From: Amborella trichopoda
Taxonomy: Eukaryota; Streptophyta; Magnoliopsida; Amborellales; Amborellaceae
NCBI RefSeq assembly: GCF_000471905.2
Contig: NW_006499763.1
Span: forward strand, 483,085 to 547,084
Length of the DNA stretch: 64,000 nt
Direction of reading: 5' to 3'
Positions 23,578 to 37,600 of the stretch are shown piece by piece (position 1 is the first letter of the stretch; the number at the start of each line of letters is the position of its first letter). The position numbers were made by a program, and so were the translations under genes. The notes beneath the pieces were generated by a model that ran no database searches, was not told the origin of the DNA, and saw only the letters and a list, made by a program, of their open reading frames with translations.

Positions 23578-26500
23578 GTATCTTTTCAATTAGTTAATAA
23601 ATTTTTCTCTAGTTTATATCATTGAGGGAAATTGATCAAAATACCCATGAGAGGTGCACTATTTAGAATTTTACACTATTGATACTATTCTAACTCATAA
23701 TCATATGGGTATTTTGAAATTAAATCAAACAATATGGGTACAAGGTTAAATAGTTCATTTTAGATGAGTATTTTGATAATTTTCCCTATCATTGATGAAA
23801 AGTTTATTAATCGCTAATTGACCGTAGTTAGTAGAGTTTTACTTTATGATAACAAAAAAAGTCATGCTTGCTAAGGTATTAAAATTTCTAGGTTTATATA
23901 TTCTTGTTATGAGGTATTGTTGATGTCGTGACACACATTTCTCTGAACTAGCCAATTTGTATGATATTAATGTTATTTGGCTCATAATCTGTTGTCTAGA
24001 GTGAGAAGAACGAAATGAACCATAAAAGGAATAATTAAGGAACTGCAATTTAATGTTTCTGATTTTCACATTTAATTTTTATTGGCTGGCAATTTGTGCA
24101 ATATGAGGAATATAATCACTTGGAAAGTAAGAAGTATTAGGAGTATGAAAAAGACAAACAGTTCAAAATGTCTTGTATAGTTGTTGTGATAAGGAAAGTG
24201 GGATAATTGAAGGCTAGAAGTTCCTATAGTTGTGCATATGTAAGTTATTGAGATCCTCAAGTGTGTTAGTAATCTCGATTCCAACCTTTTAGGATCTTGA
24301 ACATGTCCTTTTGGGATCTTGAAATCAACCCTTCAGGGATCTTACTCCCAACCTTAAAGAGTATGTATGGTTTAGGACTATTATAATCTTTAAAGTAGGG
24401 ATCTCTTTATTTCGAACTAGCAGATGATGCAACTATATTGAAAGTGTAATTGCATTACTTAACTACCTGTCTAGAAATAAATAAAATTATCATTTTGGTT
24501 GTTATTTGGTTTTTAAGGTGGGGATCGAGATCCTAGTAGTGGGGATTGAGATTTCTTAAAGATCCTTTTACCGAAGAGCCGGAGTGAGATTCCAGAGCAG
24601 GATCACCATTAGGTTGGGAGCGCCTGACAACTATAAATAATTCTCTTTGAGGCATATATATGTTTTGTACCCTATATATGGTTTTAGAAATTAAATTATA
24701 GATATTTCCCTACATGGACTGGATTATCAGCCTCATCATTCGAGCCTTATTTTAACTATTTAGGGTTGGACAAATCTTGTTCTGCCATTCCGTTCTATCA
24801 AGCGCCATACCCTTAGTCTGATCATCAATCATAACTTTTCTCATTGCTTCTATCGATGTCCTTTCAAGCCTTCCCCTTGGCCTTTTAGAGCATCCACTTG
24901 AACCAAATCTCCCCTCATAATAGGTGCTGCTCTAGGTGGACGCTGCACATCGCCAGACCACCTAGGTCTACTTTCCCTCATCTTATTGCCTATTGGAGCC
25001 ATCCCTAAGTTCTCTTGAATGTTTTCATTTGAATTATATCCTTTCTCGTCTTGACACTCATCCATCTTAACATCCTCATTGGAGTTACACTCATTCTATG
25101 GATGTGTTAGTTCTTAACCACTCAACATTCTGTCCCCTAAAGCATGGCTGGTGTTACATGCATTTTATGGAAACTTCCATTTAGTTTCATTGGTATGCAA
25201 TGATCACATAAGACTCTAGAAGCATATCTTCACTTCATCCACCCAACTCTAATTATATGCACGACATCTCCCTCAAACTCTCCATTGTCATGGATTATCA
25301 ACCCAACATATCAAAAATAATTTCTTGTAGGTATTTATTGGCTATCAATATTAACTAATTCCTTATTTCTACTCATGTTATTTCTAAACTTGCATTCCAT
25401 ATATTCTGTCTTAGTTTGATTAATTTCATCCTTCCAAAATTCTAACTTTGTGGCGAAGTCTCTAGTCTCATCAATCAAAGCTATGTCATCTGCAAACAAT
25501 GTATACCATGGTACCCCATCCTATAGATGTCTGGTTAACTCATCCATAACTAAAACAAAAAAATATCGGCTGAACCGCTAGCGCTTGATGTAAGCATTTT
25601 GTTACTGAAACCTCATTGTCTCTCCACTACCTGTCCTCACACTTGTTTGTGCCCCTTCATACATATCTCTCGCCATGTCAGTATATCTTCTAGCGACTCC
25701 TTTCTTTTCCAACACCCACTACATTAATTCTCTAGGTACCCGGCGTATGCTTTCTCTAAATTAATAAAGACCATGTGGAGGTATTTTCTTTTCTCCCTAA
25801 ACTTCTCAATCAATTGCCTAAGTAGGAAAAAAACCTCAATTGTTGACCTCCCTATTATAAAGACGAACTGATTTTCTGATACACTCGTTTCATGTCGTAG
25901 TTGTTGCTCAATTATTCTCTCCCACATCTTCATAGTGTGGCTCATAAATTTGATCGCTTGATATCTCGTATATTTTTGTGTGTCTCGTTTTTTCCTCATA
26001 AATAGGTACCACAATACTTTTTCTCCATTTGTTTAGCTTTCTCCTTTAACATCTTCATCAATCAGAATATGCCAATCTCATCCATGTACTTTCAAAGATC
26101 CATTGGGATACCATCTAGTCCCAAAGGCTTTCCTATCTTCATCTTTCTCAAAACTTCTTTTATGTCAAATAACCAATTTCCTAATCTTACAAATATATCT
26201 ATGACCTCCATCCTCATTCATGTCAAAGGTACCTCTTGACTTTTTTTCTCCCATCGCGGTCATCATTTAACAAATATTGAAAATAAATTTTAGGCTGAAT
26301 TCATCATTTTATTATCATTCTATCTTTTTGCAAAGAACTTCTTCACCTCATATGTTCGGTACTCAAGCTGTCTTTCTTCCCAAATTTTCTGATATGCTCT
26401 AATGACGTGGGCCTTTTATGGACAAGAAGTATACCTTTCCTGAGTAATTGTCTTTACTAGAACCAATTCTTGATAAAGATAAATGAGATTTCACAATTTC

Positions 26501-28644
26501 TCTCTGGGTATGAGAAAGTTCCACAAACTAAAATCCTCTACATTTACCCTTATATTGGCGAAGCTATTCATAGTGCCATTGGCCTCCTCTGGAGTTTGTT
26601 GACATGTTTTGCATTAAGGAGTCCACAAATTCGACACAAATCTAAAAAATATGCCATCTCTTCAAGCATGGTGATTCTCTCTTTCATATATTATGGGCTG
26701 GTGAAGGCTCTCACCAGGGTCCAAAGGCACACTAACAAAGCTTGGGTTCTGCCAAATTCTTCTATGTCCAAAAGGCCCTCAACATCACTAGTTTAGCTTA
26801 TAAGTCAAAACATATTGAAGCACACTTGATGAAAGACTCTATCCTCATCTCATCAAATCTTGCCAGGCTGTGCTTTACTTTGGAGCTTCTAGCTTAGAAG
26901 TCAAAAGATGGCAAATAACACTTGATGAATCACCAGTGTAGTCCAAAGTCCTACAAGTCAAGTCCATGTAAGGCCTTATGGAATTGCTTCATCTACACAG
27001 CTCATAGTGCTATATTATGATGTTAGACATCACCTTCTTTTCCATAGTCCCATTCACTTTTATGTATGTGCTTTGTATTTGAAGGTACACTTATTTTCTT
27101 TTAATCTATAGTTCTAAAATATTGTGATGATGGTTACCTTCCAAGGAAATCTATTCGGGTTCCATGCATAACCATGCATGTATAGAGTTTTGTGTGAACG
27201 TTTAGAGAATTGCAGAGCACCCAATCTACCACCCCATACTCCTCCCCATCAACTGATTAGTCTCCCCTTCATCTTTATCTCCTAGTTCTGGTGCTCCAGC
27301 TACCTCTCTCTTATCAGTCAACCTTATGGTTCCTATTTTCTATCCCATTTGAAAGCACTAACCTAGAAACAAGTCTTATCAAGGATTTTTTTTTTTTTTT
27401 TGCATCAGTTACATCTTCAAAACGTGCAAGCATACCATATTTGACAAACGCATGAACTTCACCCTGGCTTTCAGGGTTGCTTGTATACACTTTGGCCCTT
27501 TGATGTTTTCTTTTCTATCTTCTTTCTTATAATGAATTTGCTACATTTCTTTCTCACAATTCACTCTTTATTTTTTTGAAAACAAAAATAAATAACCAAA
27601 ACTGTTCCATGTTTGCAAAAGGGAGCATGTGGAGAAGGTGGAGTAGTGCACTCCAGAGAAAGAACAACAGGAAACTATTTGGGAAGATGGAGTAAGAGAT
27701 CGAGAGACATTTGAGGTGACAGAGTGAGAGATTGAGAGACATAGTGTAACAAGAAAGATGTTTTTGGATCTGAAATCATTAATGACTATAGAAATCACAT
27801 AAGAATGAAAAAGAAATTAAAAGATGTGAGAGAAATAGTGGAGGGGTTTGATAAAGAGAGCGAGAGAAATTTGTTGGGTAGGAAACTTTTAACCAAAATT
27901 TTCTCAAAATTAATAATATGGATGGGCAGGAAATTACATGGGAGAAGTGAGATGACGGAGAATATGGCAAAAGTAGCAAGAGTACAAAAGTGAAGACATG
28001 ATAGGGGATTAAGAACTTGATCATGTTGGAAGAACCGCTTCACTATAAAGCTTTACTTGAGACGTGGACTTCTGATGTAGCATTCTTTCTTGAATACAGA
28101 TAAAGAAAATTTTAAAAATTTTGTGGTGTATTTGTCAACAACCTCAAATAGCGATGATAAGACGATGCAAGGAAAAGGACATAACAACCCTTGGCACAAT
28201 AAAGATATGGCAAAATAGTCTACTAAAAAGTACAACTATGGATTGTCCTTTATAAAAATGCATAATTACATTGAACATTTACATTTCCCATAATATTAAT
28301 GTGGACTTGTCAATCATGAGCTAAGCAGTGTCTGTTTCTTGTGTTCACCTTTCTGTAAATGCTTGCAATTTGGGAAAAGAAGTAACACCATCCACACTTA
28401 TTTTCCTTGTGAAGTGGCAGTAATGAAAAATCAAAATATCCTTGGTTTTTCTTGGGAAATAGTAATATTCTTGCCATCTTTTTTTTTTTTATAGTCATCT
28501 AGATGGATAGATGTGTGTTAGTGTATGTTAGGTTAATCCTGGGTCACATAAAGGGTTACCATTTTTTGTTTCCTTAATGAGTAGGGCTAACATGAAGCCT
28601 TTTTTAATGAGTGGAGCATTCGCTTCATTTAAAACAAAATAAGA

Positions 28645-28682
<38 letters not shown>

Positions 28683-31600
28683 AGAGAGAGGAGCATTCTT
28701 ATCNNNNNNNNNNNNNNNNNNNNNNNNNNNNNNNNNNNNNNNNNNNNNNNNNNNNNNNNNNNNNNNNNNNNNNNNNNNNNNNNNNNNNNNNNNNNNNNNN
28801 NNNNNNNNNNNNNNNNNNNNNNNNNNNNNNNNNNNNNNNNNNNNNNNNNNNNNNNNNNNNNNNNNNNNNNNNNNNNNNNNNNNNNNNNNNNNNNNNNNNN
28901 NNNNNNNNNNNNNNNNNNNNNNNNNNNNNNNNNNNNNNNNNNNNNNNNNNNNNNNNNNNNNNNNNNNNNNNNNNNNNNNNNNNNNNNNNNNNNNNNNNNN
29001 NNNNNNNNNNNNNNNNNNNNNNNNNNNNNNNNNNNNNNNNNNNNNNNNNNNNNNNNNNNNNNNNNNNNNNNNNNNNNNNNNNNNNNNNNNNNNNNNNNNN
29101 NNNNNNNNNNNNNNNNNNNNNNNNNNNNNNNNNNNNNNNNNNNNNNNNNNNNNNNNNNNNNNNNNNNNNNNNNNNNNNNNNNNNNNNNNNNNNNNNNNNN
29201 NNNNNNNNNNNNNNNNNNNNNNNNNNNNNNNNNNNNNNNNNNNNNNNNNNNNNNNNNNNNNNNNNNNNNGAGAGAGAGAGAGAGAAAGAGAGAGAGAGGA
29301 GCATTCTTATCATTGCTTTTTGGATTATGTAATAGATACTCTTGTTTATATTTATTCTACTATGTTATTTTCGAATTCCATGTTGAGATGTGAAATAGCT
29401 AAGTGCCTGATGCATTTAGGTGGATCAACATGAAACCTTATTGCTTAGAGATGAGTATGAGTATTTCAATAACCAAAGTTTGCCGCATGTGTATTGATTC
29501 TTAAGAGAACATTCATTCAAAAAATTTCATTAGATTTGTTCACATGCGAGATGGCTCATCAGCACCTCGGATGCTAAACATCTAAAAATTTAGTTTATTT
29601 GTATCAAAATAATATTCTATTAATAAGAAGTGTACCATTAAACTTACATAGAAATTTATGCTTGGCGAATATAATTTTCTCTTCTGATATTGTCACCTTT
29701 AGCATCATCTGAACTTCATCTCAACTATTTGGGATCGACTATATGAATCTTGTTCTATCATTCCACTCTATCAAGGGCCATACCATCAGTCTGATCATAA
29801 GTCATCATATATTTTCTCACTACTTTATCCATATCCTTTGGGACCTTTCCTTTTCCCTTTTAGAGCCTTCCACTTGAAGCGAATTATCCTTCTTTACCGG
29901 TGCTATTCTAGGTAAACGCTGCACATGACTAGACCACCTAAATCTACTTTCCCTTATTTTATCACCTTTTGGAACAACCTCTAAATTCCTTCAAATTTAT
30001 TCATTTCGAATTTTATTCTTCCTTGTCTTGCCACTTATCCATCTTGACATCCGCATCTCAGTTGCACTCATTTTATAGATATGTTGTTTCTTGACCGCCC
30101 AACATTTTGTCCTATAAAGCATGGTTGGTTTACAACCATCTTATAGAACTTCCCATTTAGTTTTATTGATACGATCACATAAGACTCCAAAGGCACATAT
30201 CGACTTTGTCCACCCAACTCTAATTTTGTGAGCAGCATCTTACTGAATTTCTCCTTTGTTATGGGTTATCTTCTCAAGATACCGAAAATAATAATTTTTA
30301 GGCACTTATTGGGCATCAATCTTAACTAATCCTTTCTACTCTTATTATGCATTCGATAAATTCTATCTTCATATGACTAATTTCAGAACCTTTAGATTTT
30401 AAAGCATCCCTCCAAAGTTCCAACTTTGCACTTATGCCGTCTCTAGTCTCAGCAGTCAAACCCTTGTAATTCGTAAATTACATACATCATGGAACCTTAT
30501 CTTGTAGATGCCTTGTTACTCTCCATAACCAAAGCAAAGAGATATGTACTCAACGCTGACCCCTGATTTAGGCCTACTGTCAATAAAAACTCTCTTTATC
30601 TCTCCACTAGTTGTCCTCATATTAGTTAACACTCCCTCATACATATTCGTAGCCATGTTAATCTATTCTTCTGAGAGTCCTTTCTTTTGCAGTACGCACC
30701 AAATTATTTGATTATCTCTCTAGGATTCCATGTCGTATGCCTATCGCATGCCTTCTCTAAATCAATTAAGACCATGTGGAGGTCTTCTCTTCTCCTTAAA
30801 CTTCTCAATCAATTACTTAAGTAGGAAAATACCGTCAATTGTTGACCTCCCTAATATCAATACAAACTGATTTTCTAATACACTATTTTCTTGTCTTGGG
30901 CATTGATCAATCACTCTCTCCTACAATTTTATAGTGTAGCGTATAAGTTTGATCCCTCAATAGTTTGTACAACTCTTTATGTCTCCTTTGTTCTTGTAAA
31001 CAGGTACCACAATACTTTTCCTCCATTCATATGGCATTTTCTTTGTTATTGAAATCTTGTTAAAACAACTTGGCTAACCATAATATACCATTGTCTCCCA
31101 TGCACTTCCAGACCTCTATTAGTATATCATCTGGTCTTAAAAGTCTGTTTTATCTTCATCTTTCAAAAAGTTTCTTTCATTTAGATATCCCAACCTCATT
31201 GACCTCATTTATGTTAATGGTTCCTCCTAATGCTGAGCTCCTAAAGTGGTCGTCATTTAACAATTTCTGAAAATAGATTCACCACCTTCTTCGACCTCAT
31301 CATCTTTTAGCAACACCATCTAATCCTCACTCTAAATGTATTTAATATGATCTAGATCCTTATATTTCCTCTCTCTAATTTTTGTTAGTTTGAAAACATA
31401 TGTTTTACCGACCCTTGTCCCCAATTTATTGCATAGATCATCATATGCCTTAAGCTTAACCTTACTATTTTATTTTGTGTTCTTGCCATTTCAATATTCT
31501 TCTAAATTCTGCTTATTTCTATTTGCTTTTCAAGGGTTGGAACGTGATCATATTTGCTAATAAGCTTATGAACCTCATCATTCCACCACCAAGTTTCCTT

Positions 31601-34600
31601 ATGTGAAAGTCTTTTCTCTATAAATTCTCCTAAAACTTCTTTTCACTCTCATAATACAATCAAGCATCTCATTTTACATAATATTAACTTTCTCATCATA
31701 ATTCCATTTTCCTTCTTTTATCAATTTATTTCCAAATAAGTTTATTTTCTCCCTTTTTAAGTTCTTCCACCAGGTTATTCGACACCCATTAATGGCACTC
31801 CTCCTATTCCATCTCTTAATGCAAACATCCATAACCATGAGCTTGTGTTACGGCGTCAACCTCTCTCCTAGGATAACTTTGCTATCTTTATATGATGATT
31901 GTTTTATCTTCTTGCCTACAAAAAAGACTGTCTGGCTTTCATATGGTTCACCCCTATAACTTTGCTATCTTTACATGATGACTGTTTTATCTTCTTGCCT
32001 ACAAAAAAGACTGTTTGGCTTTCATATGGTTCACCCTTGTAAGTTATTAAATGTTCATCTCGCTTTTTAAAGTAGGTGTTTGCTATTTATTAGATCGTAA
32101 GCCATAGAAAAATAAAAAATAACATCACCTATTTCATTTCTTTCTTGAAATCAATATCTTCCATGTACTCTTTCATATCCTCTGATGTAGTTTCCTACAT
32201 GCTCATTTAAGTGCCTTCTTAAAAATGTCATCTCTTCATTTGGTATTCCTTGGACTAGTCCATCCATGTCCTTCCACAAATGTCTTTTAATTCTATCCTC
32301 TAATCCTACTTGTGGCGCATAAGCACTAATTACATTAATTATCTCCTCTCTTAATAAGAACCTATTAGATACTCTCTTAACATCTACTACTTTATCCTTT
32401 GAATCTTTGTTTACCATTATACTTGTGCCATTTCTATTATTATCCTTTCTTGTATGCTAAAGTTCATATCCATCAATTTCCTTAACTTTTACCCTTTCCA
32501 CTTAGTTTCTTGCAAACAAGTTATTTTAACTCTCCATCTCATTGCATCCACTAACTACATACTCTTACCTGATAGAGTTCATACATTCTCTGTCACCAGA
32601 CGAGTCCTATTCTCTTGGACTAGCTTCTTTACCCGTACTTGTCCAAAATAGTACAAGAACCCTTTCCTACTTATCACCGCAATCGGGTGTCATTATGGCA
32701 TGTTGCTTCTAGGAAACGCATTTCCTAGCTCACCCGTGCTCATTTTTCATTGCACCCAGGTGTAGGTATTATGCGTCGCTTACAAGGAACGCCCCTAACA
32801 TGGGCATATATAATTGGATCTGGATTTATGATAGGGATGTGGCAATAGTTTTCCACTGGCTTTTAACCTAACACAACCCTCGTCCTTTTTCATCCAGGCT
32901 TGTGCTTAGGATTGGGATTGGCAATGGCGGAATTAATTTTCTCCTCTAATCTTGTATATATATATATATATATATATCTGATTCAACTTTTATTACTTAT
33001 ACTGCTTAAAGAGCCTCTTTGAATTCACTTTGTTGAAGTTTCAATTATATGCTGGATGAGCTAATAATGTTCAATATCGTTGTAGGACAATGCAGACAGC
33101 GGTGGGCGTCTTTGGTGGTGATCGCTTTGTCGATGGGGTAAATGGGCCTTTCTTAATGGTTTCAGGTGCAGGGAATACCAATTACCCTGCAATATCTAGT
33201 TTAAGTTGCCCACCCTTCATAGCTGTAGAGGATTGTCGTGAGCATTTGGTGCGTCCACTGTCTCAAAATTTTTCTTATGAAATTTTTTATATTATGGAGG
33301 TCTTATTGTTATGTGATATGTTGCTAAAAACTGTCTCTGTGGATATGCCCTTTGTTTTTAATTATGGTTTTTTATTGTTTCATCTAGTCTTTTTGTTATA
33401 CCATACTGTTTTTGTTCTCTAACTACTGGCAATTATTTCCTGAAACTGACTCGAAGAGTGAAGCCAATAATTGGATGTTTTTGTTACCAATTCCAAAGAC
33501 AAAATTGTGGAAGTTATTAGCAAATTGTTGACTTGACCGATTCCTAGGGGCCTCAATATAGCTGTGATTGCATTCCTCTCATGTGGAGTTAGGGGGAAGC
33601 TGCACTATCTATATCCTTATTTTATTTTGAATGTGTCAATGGAACGCAAACTTCTTGGAGAGGGGAAACTGGGATTATTTGTAGTTTTATATGAAGAAGT
33701 ATTGAGATGTGGATTCAGAGATGTTTATATTGAGGGTATGGTTATTGGAGCAAGTCTGTTTGGTGGGAAAGAGTGTACATAATGTGATTAAATTTGTCTA
33801 CAATGATAAATGGCATGGAAAACTTAAATTTATTTAAGAAGTTCTTTAGGTCTTGGGCCCTTGGTTTTTCTCTTTTTGTAGGTAAGCTTGGTTTCACTCC
33901 ATTCTAAACTTCTAAGTCTAGACCTCCTTCGTATGAACTTGGTATCTCATCATTGGTCCACAGGACATGGAATAGAATAATACTTATCTATTTTCTCTTT
34001 ATATATAATAGGATGATTTATTGAGTTTCTTGATCACTTTTCTATATTTACTAATGACTATTATGAAGAGCTTATTAGGATCTTGTATTTTTTTTTCTGA
34101 AATCTATTTTTTTCAACAGCCAGATCAGGCGAAAATCTTACTAAGTTTGCAAGTTTACCTCAAATGATGAATCCTAAAGCTCAAAAGCGAAGAAAGAAAA
34201 TGAAATCGGGAGCGGATTTCTGCCTCCCTTTTAAACTTCACAATGCACAGTACTCAGGTGAGTATTGTAGCAACTCCTGCCACTCATGCCAAGTTCTATA
34301 CAACTCGGGAGAGTTGCTACATTAGTTGCAGTTTTATACAGGATATATTATGTGCCATGTTCCAGACGAGTCTGAATATCTCATCCTATTATGTGTCAAC
34401 TCTGGCAAATTTTAGAAGACTATTTTGATCTGAGAGAGTTTCAATTCCTCCCAGATATCCTATGTAACTTTCTCTGCCACCGTCAATTGTTAACTATATT
34501 GAGAGGCGTGTGAGACCGTGAGGAGCTTCGAATGGAATGGTTCATATCTGACAAAGAAGGTTCCTTCTTGTGAGTTGGAATCAAGTATGCAAGCCAAAAA

Positions 34601-37600
34601 CCAAAGGTGGCCTGGGCACTAAGAGGTTGAGAGAGACAAACAAGGGCCTTGAAAGTGGTGGTGGAGGTTTAGTTACATGTGGAAGAATGTGGTGGGCATC
34701 ATGGGGTAGATGAGTTTGGAAGACTTGTCAGATATGCTAGATATTGAAGCGCTGTATACGGGCCCTGGCAGGGAGTTAATCAAGTGAGAAATGTAGTTAT
34801 TATGAATAGAAGAACTCAGATGAGGAAGGGGGACAAAGCAAAGTCTTGCAAACATGCGTGGTTTCAAGGAGAAACTCTTAATGAAGCTTACCAGTCTCTG
34901 ATTTGTTTGTCTTCAAGCCTGAGGCAACAGTTGTACTAATTGCTCATGGATATGGAAATCAGGCTGTTGGGATATACGGCCGAGGAGGCCAAGATGAAGA
35001 AAGCGAAGCCTCACATGCTCCTTAGGAAGCTCCAGTCTTTCTTCTATTGTGATCAGGAAGACAGGATCAATTGATTTGGATGCCTGAAGCCAAATGAAAG
35101 TTCTTGGCCTACTTGCTTCACAGAGTACCAACCAGGGATAACTATCAAGATGCTACCGCCTGGAAGGTTTGAAACATCCCTGCCCCAGGTTTTCAGATGG
35201 CTGGCAACTAGGTAAGGTGCTGAATATCTGATTCTTCCAAACATATGCAATGTGCAAGACATACTCTGATTCGCACAGCATTTGTTCTTACATTGCAATA
35301 CTGCTTCCCTAATCTGGGCTCATGTGTTAAATCTATTTGTCATCCATTGGGACATACCCAAAAGTATTAAGATTTAGTTCTACACCGGTACACTCCACCT
35401 TTACCACAGTGGAGATTACTCTGCCTGCCATTCTGGATTGAAAGGAATGACAGTCTCCAACTCAGAACAACACTCAATCTGATGATTGATTAATAATATA
35501 TGAGTGACTAATATGTCATGGGCAAGGGAGAGAACCAAGAGCGAACCAGTGGCGGTTCATTGTGGGTAGCTAGTGTCCTCGACCTTCAAGACATGCTACA
35601 TGGATTCCTTTCAGTGATGAATGGGTTAAACTATATTTTAATGGGAATTCCAATATTATTAAGTATGGACAGGTGGCTGAACCAGTGAGGGCATAGGTCT
35701 AGTTGAACTGGTTGGATTGGACCAGTTCACCAGTCAGACTGGTCAAATAAATAAAAAATAGAAGAAAATGGAAAAAATAAGGAAAATTTGAAAAAGAAGA
35801 AAAAGAAAAAGAAAAAGAAAAATCCTAGTAAACTAAATAACAAAATTGTTAGGAACAAAAACCCTGTATTAGGCCATAGATTTTTTATCCGTATATAATA
35901 AGAAAATGTTACAGTGCTTTTTGTGCAACTGGAATTTGATGTGATCGTCGCATACCAATGAGGCTGAAGGGCAAGTTCTATAGGATAGGTATGAGACTAG
36001 CTTTGTTCTATGGGGCGCAATGTTGGGCAGACAAAAAACAATATACCCATAGAATGAGTGTAGCAGAGATGAGGATGTTGAAATGTATAAGTGGCAAGAC
36101 AAGAAGGGATAGAATTCAAAATGAATCTATTCAAGAGAATTTAGGCGTGGCACCAATAGGTGATAAAATGAGAGAGAGTAGACTTAGGTGGCCTGGCCAT
36201 GTGTGGTGCCGACCAAGTACAACACTTGTTAGGAGGTGCGAGTTAGTTCAAGTGGAAGGACGAAAATGAGTAAGGGATAGGCCCAAAAGGATGTGGTTCG
36301 GAGTAATCCAAAAAGATATGGGGACTTATGACCTCACTGAGGATATTGCCTTTAATAGAGCAGAATGGAAACCCAGTATTCATGTTGCCAACCCCAATTA
36401 ATTGGGAAAAGGCTAAAATGATGATGACATAATAAGAAAAGTCTTTGAAATTTAAGGAACCCCTTATTAAAAACTGAGAGTACAAAAAGAAAAAAAAAAA
36501 AACTATAGAACAATTTACATGATTTGTTGTTTTTAAAAAGCCATTTAGTAATTAACAACCAATAAATTAGACAATAAAATCATTTTTATGTCAATCCTAC
36601 CACTAATGGCTACGGATTCTCCATTGGTCTGGTTTGGTTAGGTGCATAATTGAGTAGTATACCTTGGAGATTGGTGATACTTTTTCTAAATGTCGAGGAT
36701 GTGAGTATTAAGAACAAGGTCATTGTGATTTGGCTTGTGCTCTTTGTTCTAGTGGTCTGACGGCTAGTTTGTATGAGAGGCCTTGAGGGCTTGGATTTTC
36801 ATGTTCTCATACAAACTGGATAGAATCCGGATTGAATATATCCAAGGGAAGTTAAGGGTAGATCCAATAGGCAATAAGATGAAGGAAAGTAGAAGTAGGT
36901 GGTTTGGCTATAAGCAATGTTGACCTAGAACAACATCGGTTAGGAGGAGGGATTTGATTCAACTGGTAGGCTCTAAAAGGGCAAGGGGAGGCCCAAAAGG
37001 ACATGACATAGTGACTTATCGTCTGACTGAGGCAGTGGCCCTTGACAGAGCGGAATGAAAAACATTGATTCATGTGGCCAACCCTAACTAGTTGGAATAA
37101 AGCTCTGATGGTGATGATGATAAATCATGTAACTTGTGAGCCAATTTGCTGCTTGGGGACTAGTTACAGAACTCCATGCCTACTTAGTGTGGCTTCTTTA
37201 TTTTTTTCCTGCAGTTTGTTCTTATTCATGTTCTCCTATCAATAAACCGCAACGATAAGAAGAAAGCTTTTATATGGAAGTGTTTTGAAATATTCTGTGG
37301 TCATTTGTTGAGCCGCAACATTCTTTGATCTGCATGCTTGTACGCTTTCCTTATTTCAAGAACTCTGTTTCGTCTTCATTTTTCGGGTTGTTATTCCGGT
37401 TCCAAAGCATAACCTTTAAGAGTTTACCTTTTCCAAAAAAAGTATAACCCTTAAAAAATATTAGTTATTGACTAATCACATTTGATTTCTACCATAACTA
37501 TGGTCCGAGTTATGCATATAAACACACAGTAGCAGACATTGCTCATACATCTTTATTCTTTTTATGCACATTTTCAGGCATCCATATTAATGCCTTACTT

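Noticed and set aside
26470-26796. 108-codon + strand open frame in intron 3
   Set aside because: No known domain; lies beside a LINE in intronic DNA with no matching signals.
27784-28043. Overlapping 60-80-codon open frames on both strands
   Set aside because: AT- and GA-rich intron sequence; no conserved motif on either strand.
28611-29393. Long open frames across the N gap on both strands
   Set aside because: They consist of unknown bases and GA-repeat codons; artefacts of the gap.
33564-33782. 72-codon open frame after exon 4 with a protein-like look
   Set aside because: Lies in intron 4, matches no family I recognise, and exon 4 joins exon 5 in frame without it.
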